Shown here: positions 57,627-64,000 of the stretch, in pieces | How the letters are laid out: each line of letters begins with the position of its first letter | How positions within the stretch are numbered: position 1 is the stretch's first letter | NCBI GenBank assembly: GCA_011742915.1 | Contig: JAAQTN010000006.1 | Coordinates: 62,001-126,000, forward strand | Direction: 5' to 3' | DNA length: 64,000 bases | From: Billgrantia desiderata | GTDB lineage: Bacteria > Pseudomonadota > Gammaproteobacteria > Pseudomonadales > Halomonadaceae | Made by a program: the position numbers and the translations under genes | The notes under the pieces: generated by a model | Databases searched by the model: none | Seen by the model: the letters and a program-made list of their open reading frames with translations, nothing else | What the model was told of the DNA's origin: nothing

Positions 57627-58282
57627 TAGCAACTGTCAGGCGCTGCCTGAAGGCGGTCGATGCGATAGAGCGTAGCCACCTGATCCAGCCCTTCGACGGT
57701 GCAACCGAGATCGGCGATGCGACCATCGCCCAGGCCGTAGATCCAGCCGTGAATCGAGAGCTCCTGGCCGCGCTGCCAGGCGAGCTGAACGATCTTGGTA
57801 CGACACAGGTTGTTCACCTGCGCCTGCACGTTGAGCTCGCAGAGCCGATCGACCTGCTGATCCAGCGGCAAGTGGGCTAGTGAAGGGCGGTGTTGGCTAT
57901 ACAGCTCGCGCACCGAATGCAGCCAGTAATCCACCATGCCGCAATCGCCCCCCGTGACTGCCGCGCGCACGCCGCCGCAGCCGTAGTGGCCGACCACCAT
58001 GATATGCCTGACCTGGAGGACGTCGACGGCATACTGCACCACGGAGAGGGCGTTCATGTCGTTGTGATGCAGCAGGTTGGCGACGTTGCGGTGGACGAAG
58101 ACCTCACCCGGTGGCAGCGAGACGATCTGATTGGCCGGTACCCGGCTGTCGGAGCAGCCGATCCAGAGGTAATTCGGATTTTGCTGACGGGAAAGGCGGG
58201 TGAAATACTCCGCATCTTCCTGACACATCCGCTCTGCCCAGCGCCGGTTGTTTTCCAGCAGGCAGTCGATTTCCTGGTTCAT
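57626..58282 (-). CDS. can: Beta-carbonic anhydrase
   Basis: A 218-residue beta-class carbonic anhydrase that interconverts CO2 and bicarbonate. Zinc ligands are C43 and H99 and C102, with the D45-R47 dyad in CSDSR and HYGCGGV. Its stop codon TAG is completed by the last base of a MITE-like element. The start ATG at 58282 has only a weak Shine-Dalgarno; the open frame to 58351 adds no family sequence. Divergent from gorA. Confidence 0.93.
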   Translation of the reverse strand: MNQEIDCLLENNRRWAERMCQEDAEYFTRLSRQQNPNYLWIGCSDSRVPANQIVSLPPGEVFVHRNVANLLHHNDMNALSVVQYAVDVLQVRHIMVVGHYGCGGVRAAVTGGDCGMVDYWLHSVRELYSQHRPSLAHLPLDQQVDRLCELNVQAQVNNLCRTKIVQLAWQRGQELSIHGWIYGLGDGRIADLGCTVEGLDQVATLYRIDRLQAAPDSC

Positions 58283-58475
58283 GGCAGAGTCCGTCCGAAG
58301 GTCAGAGAGTAGGGGAGGGCACCTTTTACCGCCATGCCCCGAGTCGGTCAACCAAGAGCCGCACCCTGGCAGAGCTCTACATGGGGCACCGCTCTACATG
58401 GTTACACCTGCACTGTTATCATCTGCCGAACGGACCGGGTATGCCACCTGACCCCGGCTAGACGAGGAGAAATGA

Positions 58476-59837
58476 GTGTCAGACTTCGACTATGACCTGT
58501 TCGTGATTGGTGCCGGCTCCGGTGGGGTGCGCGCTGCCCGCACTGCAGCGGCAACCGGTGCCAGAGTGGCCGTTGCCGAAGACCGCTATCTGGGCGGCAC
58601 CTGCGTGAACGTGGGTTGCGTGCCCAAGAAACTCTATTCCTATGCCGCCCATTTCCACGACGCCTTCGAAGACGCCCGAGGCTTCGGCTGGAGCCTGACC
58701 GAGGCGCCGCGCTTCGACTGGGCCACGCTGCGCGACAACAAGGTGCGCGAGATCAAGCGTCTCAACGAGATCTACGGCCGGCTGCTGGACAACGCCGGGG
58801 TCGAGTTGATCCACGGCCGGGCCCGGGTGGTCGATGCCCACCGCGTCGAGGTCGACGGCCGCGCCTTCAGCGCCGCCAAGATTCTGGTGGCCGTCGGCGG
58901 CTGGCCCTGGGTGCCCGACTTCCCCGGTCGCGAACTGACGGTGACGTCCAACGAGGTGTTCGATCTGGAGCGCATGCCGCGGCGTTTCCTGGTGCTGGGC
59001 GGCGGCTACATCGCGGTGGAGTTTGCCAGCATCTTCAACGGGCTGGGCAGCGAGTCGCACCTGGTCTATCGCGGCGAACTGTTTCTGCGCGGCTTCGACC
59101 GCGAGGTGCGTGAATTCACCCGTGAGCAGATGGCCCTCAAGGGCGTGAATCTGCATTTCGAAACCAATATCGAGAGTATCGAGAAGACCGAGGGCGGGCT
59201 GCTCGTGACGCTGACCAACGGCGAGTCGCTCGAGGTGGACACGGTGCTGGCCGCTACCGGACGCAAGCCCCATCTCGAGGGAGTCGGCCTCGACGCGCTA
59301 GGCATCGCTCTCAACCCCGATGGCACCGTCAAGGTCAACGATCGCTTCGAGACCACCACGCCTTCCATCCTGGCACTGGGCGACGTGACAGGTGGGCCGG
59401 AGCTGACCCCCGTGGCGCTGGCGGAAGCCATGCATCTGGTCAGCCAGCATTTTGGCGAGGCACCGCCCAAGCCCATGGATTACCGCAATATCGCCACGGC
59501 AGTGTTCTGTCATCCCAACATCGGCACGGTGGGCCTGTCGGAGGAGCAGGCGCGCAAGGAGTATGACGCGATTCGCGTCTACCGCACCGATTTCCGGCCG
59601 ATGAAGCACACGCTTTCCGGCAGTGAGGAGCGCTGTCTGATGAAGCTGATCGTCGACGACGCCAGCGACGTGGTGGTCGGCGCCCATATGGTGGGCGAGG
59701 AGGCGGGAGAGCTCATACAAGGCATCGCCATCGCGGTAAAGGCGGGGCTGACCAAGGCAGACTTCGATGCCACCGTGGGCATTCATCCCACCGCGGCGGA
59801 GGAGTTCGTCACCATGCGGACATTATCGCGGCATTGA
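58476..59837 (+). CDS. gor: Glutathione-disulfide reductase
   Basis: A 453-residue flavoprotein that reduces oxidised glutathione with NADPH. FAD motif [11 protein letters not shown] (12-22), redox pair C43 and C48 in [18 protein letters not shown] motif [12 protein letters not shown] near 180, and the C-terminal HPTAAEE with catalytic His. AGGAGA precedes the GTG start. Followed by a strong terminator. Supplies reduced glutathione for GrxA. Confidence 0.94.
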   Translation: MSDFDYDLFVIGAGSGGVRAARTAAATGARVAVAEDRYLGGTCVNVGCVPKKLYSYAAHFHDAFEDARGFGWSLTEAPRFDWATLRDNKVREIKRLNEIYGRLLDNAGVELIHGRARVVDAHRVEVDGRAFSAAKILVAVGGWPWVPDFPGRELTVTSNEVFDLERMPRRFLVLGGGYIAVEFASIFNGLGSESHLVYRGELFLRGFDREVREFTREQMALKGVNLHFETNIESIEKTEGGLLVTLTNGESLEVDTVLAATGRKPHLEGVGLDALGIALNPDGTVKVNDRFETTTPSILALGDVTGGPELTPVALAEAMHLVSQHFGEAPPKPMDYRNIATAVFCHPNIGTVGLSEEQARKEYDAIRVYRTDFRPMKHTLSGSEERCLMKLIVDDASDVVVGAHMVGEEAGELIQGIAIAVKAGLTKADFDATVGIHPTAAEEFVTMRTLSRH

Positions 59838-59860
59838 CGCTTTGTCGGTTTCTCGTTCGA

Positions 59861-59895
59861 TCGGGCCGCCTGAAGGGCGGCCCGATTCGTTTCCG
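59861..59895 (+). terminator. Terminator after gor
   Basis: TCGGGCCGCC and GGCGGCCCGA pair perfectly (10 bp) around TGAAG, followed by TTCGTTT, 23 bases after the stop. Confidence 0.75.
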
Positions 59896-60029
59896 ACGCC
59901 CGGGGAATTCTGAACTAGACTTTGCCATGGGCGTGACCGAACGCGATGGCGGTTGTAGTCATCGGGCACGTATTGGAAAGCGTTGATAATTTTTTGTTAT
60001 GTAATTGTGCCTCAGTCATAACGCCCGTT

Positions 60030-60057
60030 TTGATTTGTCGGTTGGCTTTGTTATCAT
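60030..60057 (+). promoter_or_regulatory. Candidate ectA promoter in an AT-rich island
   Basis: TTGATT at 60030-60035 and TATCAT at 60052-60057 with a 16-base spacer fit sigma70, 33 bases before ectA. The surrounding 59980-60080 is clearly AT-rich (a T-run at 59990-59995) in a GC-rich genome. Ectoine genes are known to be salt-induced; the precise start is inferred. Confidence 0.45.
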
Positions 60058-60089
60058 TGGCAGTAACATCGCTACAGCGAAACCTGACC

Positions 60090-60668
60090 ATGAACATGAC
60101 ACCGCAGCCTTTCACTCCCTCCGCCGACCTGGTCCGCCCCAGCGTGGCCGATGCCGTGGTCGGCAGCGATGCCTCACCGCTGTTCATCCGCAAACCCAAC
60201 CCCGACGACGGCTGGGGCATCTACGAACTGGTCAAGTCCTGCCCGCCGCTCGATGTCAATTCCGCCTACGCCTATCTGCTACTGGCGACACAGTTCCGCG
60301 ATACCTGCGCCGTTGCCACCAACGAAGAGGGCGAAATCGTCGGCTTCGTTTCCGGCTACGTGAAGAGCAACGCCCCGGACACCTATTTCCTGTGGCAGGT
60401 GGCGGTGGGCGAGAAAGCGCGCGGCACCGGCTTGGCCCGGCGCCTGGTAGAGGCCGTCATGAGCCGCCCCGAGCTGCTCGACGTGCACCATCTGGAAACC
60501 ACCATCACGCCGGACAATCAGGCGTCCTGGGGGCTTTTCCGCCGCCTTGCCGACCGTTGGCAGGCACCCCTCAACAGCCGTGAGTACTTCTCGACGGATC
60601 AACTCGGCGGTGAGCACGACCCCGAGAATCTCGTGCGCATCGGTCCGTTCGATACGCGGCGCATCTGA
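60090..60668 (+). CDS. ectA: L-2,4-diaminobutyrate N-acetyltransferase
   Basis: A 192-residue GNAT enzyme making N-gamma-acetyl-diaminobutyrate, step two of ectoine synthesis. The acetyl-CoA motif is VGEKARGTGLARRLVEAVM. The protein looks nearly identical to H. elongata EctA, whose length it shares. ATG at 60090 chosen; ATG at 60096 is possible. First gene of ectABC, 252 bases after gor. Confidence 0.96.
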   Translation: MNMTPQPFTPSADLVRPSVADAVVGSDASPLFIRKPNPDDGWGIYELVKSCPPLDVNSAYAYLLLATQFRDTCAVATNEEGEIVGFVSGYVKSNAPDTYFLWQVAVGEKARGTGLARRLVEAVMSRPELLDVHHLETTITPDNQASWGLFRRLADRWQAPLNSREYFSTDQLGGEHDPENLVRIGPFDTRRI

Positions 60669-60735
60669 TCCCCATCCCATTGCCGGACGGCCGAGCGGCT
60701 CGGTCGTCCACGCAGCCTTTCGCCTGATCATCTGA

Positions 60736-62013
<1,278 letters not shown>

Positions 62014-62099
62014 GCGGCGATTTGCCGAGCAACTGCCAGAAAACGGCCGGCTGCGGTGTCAGCCGGCCAGTCCATGGATCGTATGGAGTGACATGAGCA

Positions 62100-62495
62100 A
62101 TGATCGTTCGCAACCTCGAGGAAGCGCGTAAGACCGACCGCCTGGTCAAGTCGGAAAGCGGCACCTGGGACAGCACGCGTCTGGTGCTGGCCAACGACGG
62201 TGGCGGCTTCTCGTTCCACATCACGCGGATCTACGAAGGCACCGAGACTCACATCCACTACAAGCATCACTACGAGTCGGTGTACTGCATCGAAGGCGAA
62301 GGTGAAGTGGAGACTCTGGCCGACGGCAAGATCTGGCCGATCAAGCCCGGCGACATCTATATTCTCGATCAGCACGACGAACATCTGCTGCGCGCACACA
62401 AGACCATGCACCTGGCCTGCGTATTCACGCCGCCGATCACCGGCAAGGAAGTGCATCGTGAGGATGGCTCCTACGCACCGCCCGATGACGCCTGA
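62100..62495 (+). CDS. ectC: Ectoine synthase
   Basis: A 131-residue cupin that closes the ring of N-gamma-acetyl-diaminobutyrate to give ectoine. Cupin motifs [22 protein letters not shown] and [16 protein letters not shown] contain the iron ligands. The C-terminus ends a few residues before that of H. elongata EctC as I remember it. It completes the ectABC operon; ectD (5-hydroxylation) is not in the window. Confidence 0.96.
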   Translation: MIVRNLEEARKTDRLVKSESGTWDSTRLVLANDGGGFSFHITRIYEGTETHIHYKHHYESVYCIEGEGEVETLADGKIWPIKPGDIYILDQHDEHLLRAHKTMHLACVFTPPITGKEVHREDGSYAPPDDA

Positions 62496-62517
62496 CAGGC
62501 CGAGCTTGCAAGTCCGT

Positions 62518-62545
62518 GCGACCCCGGCAGCAGCCGGGGTCGTGC
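62518..62545 (+). terminator. Terminator after ectC
   Basis: GACCCCGGC and GCCGGGGTC (perfect 9 bp, loop AGCA), 24 bases after ectC. T-tract is poor (GTGCGTTGC). Beyond it the gene-free stretch to 62836 shows only the palindrome below. Confidence 0.6.
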
Positions 62546-62645
62546 GTTGCGGAAAGCCGGCCGGCGCCATGGCGAGGTCGTCGAACGGCAGGCCGGCATA
62601 CCGCTCATCGTATCGCAGCGACTGACCGTCCAGGCCGATGGTTCG

Positions 62646-62661
62646 CATAATGTATATTATG
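62646..62661. promoter_or_regulatory. AT-rich palindrome upstream of the retropepsin gene
   Basis: CATAAT-GTAT-ATTATG is a perfect 6-bp inverted repeat with a 4-base centre in an AT-rich pocket (62640-62680), in the 341-base gap 62496-62836. The gap otherwise holds the ectC terminator and no gene I can support. It may be an operator or promoter. Confidence 0.4.
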
Positions 62662-62836
62662 TTAAATTGACTATCTGTTGCGGTGTTGGACAAGCCCACC
62701 TCGAAATCCTTATCATCCCCCGTCATGTCCCGGCGCGATCGTTCAAGCGCCCCAGACCCCGGTCGTTACCCGGGATTGTGCCAAGCCCACTGCCGCTGCG
62801 CCGATGCGCAGTCCAATTGGAGGCTGTCGATTTCCC

Positions 62837-63694
62837 ATGCAACCGAGAACGCTATCCGCCACCGTCGTCTGGTTGCTAAGTTCGTTGCTGATCAGCGGAT
62901 GCGCCCTCAATACCGGCCCTCAGGCCGAGCCTGAGCCCACTCTGAGTCCCGATCTTTTCGAAACCCGCATCGGTCAGCTCGAGGAGCACATGGCCTTGCG
63001 CTGCGAACGGGCCGAGGCTCACTTCGCCCAGCATGAGCGCCGCCAAGCCGAGCTGCTCAGCGAACTGCGCGATGCAGGCATCACCCTGCGCCACCTGCGT
63101 GGCGACATCGAGCGGCTCGAACAGCGTAGCGGCGATGAGCCGGTACTGGTTCCGGCCGAATGCAACAACGAGCTGAGCGAGGCGCTCTCCTCGAAGGAAA
63201 TGGTGGGCCGCGCCGAATGGATCGGCCTGCCGGAGGTAGGCACCTATCTGCGCGCCCGGGTCGACTCCGGGGCCAACACCTCCTCGCTGAGTGCGACGGA
63301 CGTCACGCGCTTCGAGCGCGACGGTGAGGATTGGGTACGCTTCAAGCTGGGCCTCAACGAGAGCGATATCGTCGTCGAACATGTACGCGACGAGTGGATC
63401 GAGCGCCCGGTCGAACGTCGGGTACGAATTCTACAGGCCGCCGGCAGCGAGTCGCGCCCGGTCGTCAGTCTGATGATGACCTTGGGCCCGATTCGCGAAA
63501 CCGTGGAGTTCACCCTGAGCGACCGCACTCACCTCAACTATCCGGTGCTGCTCGGTCGTCGTTTTCTCATGGATATCGCCCTGATCGACGTGGCGGAGAA
63601 CTATCTCCACCCCCGTCCCGAATTCCCCGGAGGCCGCCCTGCCTCCGAGGCAGCCGAGGACCAGATCAACGACCGGGACGAAGAAGAAGGCTGA
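62837..63694 (+). CDS. Retropepsin-like aspartic protease lipoprotein (RimB/ATP-dependent zinc protease family)
   Basis: A 285-residue lipoprotein (lipobox LLISGC, near residue 20) with a coiled-coil stretch (about 40-95) and a C-terminal retropepsin-like domain of the family often called ATP-dependent zinc protease (PF05618). The catalytic Asp is in RVDSGANTSSLSAT (about residue 140), with LGRRFLMDIALIDV near the end. The domain is a single-Asp monomer that would dimerise. It precedes an inactive transglutaminase-7TM gene, an association seen elsewhere. A GGAGG lies 13 bases upstream of the ATG. Confidence 0.75.
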   Translation: MQPRTLSATVVWLLSSLLISGCALNTGPQAEPEPTLSPDLFETRIGQLEEHMALRCERAEAHFAQHERRQAELLSELRDAGITLRHLRGDIERLEQRSGDEPVLVPAECNNELSEALSSKEMVGRAEWIGLPEVGTYLRARVDSGANTSSLSATDVTRFERDGEDWVRFKLGLNESDIVVEHVRDEWIERPVERRVRILQAAGSESRPVVSLMMTLGPIRETVEFTLSDRTHLNYPVLLGRRFLMDIALIDVAENYLHPRPEFPGGRPASEAAEDQINDRDEEEG

Positions 63695-63729
63695 TCGTGG
63701 CCTGACTGCCCTACCTGCAAGGATTCTAC

Positions 63730-64000
63730 ATGTCGCGACTGCCCTTCTACCTCATCGTGGGTCTGCTGATGGTGCTTGGCATCGGCACGAGCCTGCATCG
63801 GCACATTCAGATGGAGGTGCCCTGGACGCCCGGTGAGCAACGCCAGATCTGGGAGGTCGAGGCCATCGTCGACTTCACCGCACTGGGCGATCCCGTGCGG
63901 GTCGACCTGGCGCTGCCTTCGCACCAGCGTGGCTACCGCATTCTGACCGAGAACACGGCCTCGCCGGGATACGGCCTCTCCTTTCTGCAGGATGAGCGCA
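63730..64000 (+). CDS. Probable inactive-transglutaminase/7TM protein (5' part)
   Basis: Ninety residues to the window edge. One N-terminal membrane helix (about 6-22, FYLIVGLLMVLGIGTSL) is followed by a periplasmic beta-rich start (QIWEVEAIVDFTALGDPVRVDLALP). This is the typical opening of proteins with an inactive transglutaminase domain joined to seven membrane helices, usually encoded next to a retropepsin and an alpha-L-glutamate-ligase-like gene. AAGGA precedes the ATG. The identification rests on context and the N-terminus alone. Confidence 0.6.
   Translation, partial: MSRLPFYLIVGLLMVLGIGTSLHRHIQMEVPWTPGEQRQIWEVEAIVDFTALGDPVRVDLALPSHQRGYRILTENTASPGYGLSFLQDER

Noticed and set aside
57563..57880. 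Plus-strand frame starting inside the MITE-like element
   Set aside because: It runs antisense to carbonic anhydrase and starts in repeat DNA; no domain support.

Overview
The window reads as an ordinary chromosomal stretch of a high-GC, moderately halophilic gammaproteobacterium, almost certainly Halomonas or a close relative in the Halomonadaceae. The strongest sign is an ectoine operon (ectA-ectB-ectC, 60090-62495) whose products closely resemble what I remember of the Halomonas elongata proteins. The gene orders ruvC-ruvA-ruvB-ybgC-tolQRAB-pal-cpoB and yciK/mupP/ubiG/galU are typical of gammaproteobacteria. I found no rRNA, tRNA, CRISPR array, prophage or complete insertion sequence.

Layout. 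1-3.7 kb: end of an O-antigen-ligase-like gene, an AlkB-type dioxygenase, a LysM/LytM lipoprotein, a YihG-like acyltransferase and a LysR regulator. 3.9-9.1 kb: ketone-body metabolism (scoA-scoB, bdhA) interleaved with a DUF1338-like protein, glutaredoxin grxA, an inositol-monophosphatase-family enzyme and an orphan HybE-like chaperone. 9.3-11.1 kb: RegA/RegB (PrrA/PrrB) redox two-component pair. 11.3-19.4 kb: prfC, mscL (with a zinc ribbon), a TatD nuclease, ygfZ, a small HMA-like protein, an OsmC protein, uvrB and nei. 19.5-27.9 kb: PoxB-like TPP enzyme, class I fumarase, cardiolipin synthase, a HypT-like regulator, a NadM/Nudix fusion and a YihY membrane protein. 28-32.4 kb: leucine dehydrogenase, acylphosphatase, and a nucleoside-salvage operon (2-hydroxyacid dehydrogenase, ribokinase, nucleoside hydrolase).

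32.5-44.8 kb: FmdB, aspS, ruvCAB, the whole Tol-Pal envelope operon, yciK, mupP-like and ubiG. 45-55 kb: galU, a UDP-glucose-dehydrogenase-like protein that has lost its catalytic residues, a membrane-anchored coiled-coil protein, tamA-tamB and msrA. 55-60 kb: YheT-like hydrolase, pepQ, carbonic anhydrase and glutathione reductase. 60-64 kb: ectoine synthesis, then a retropepsin-like lipoprotein and the start of a probable inactive-transglutaminase/7TM gene.

The most interesting non-gene content is a set of intergenic palindromic repeats: a nested-hairpin element before nei, a 175-bp inverted-repeat element after bdhA, a 143-bp element after the hypT-like gene with a 23/25-identical core match near yihG, a 141-bp MITE-like element whose last base forms part of the carbonic anhydrase stop codon, and two DnaA-box consensus sites arranged as a perfect palindrome. 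Among proteins, the galU-linked pseudo-dehydrogenase, the MscL zinc ribbon, the orphan HybE-like protein and the retropepsin/transglutaminase pair deserve follow-up.
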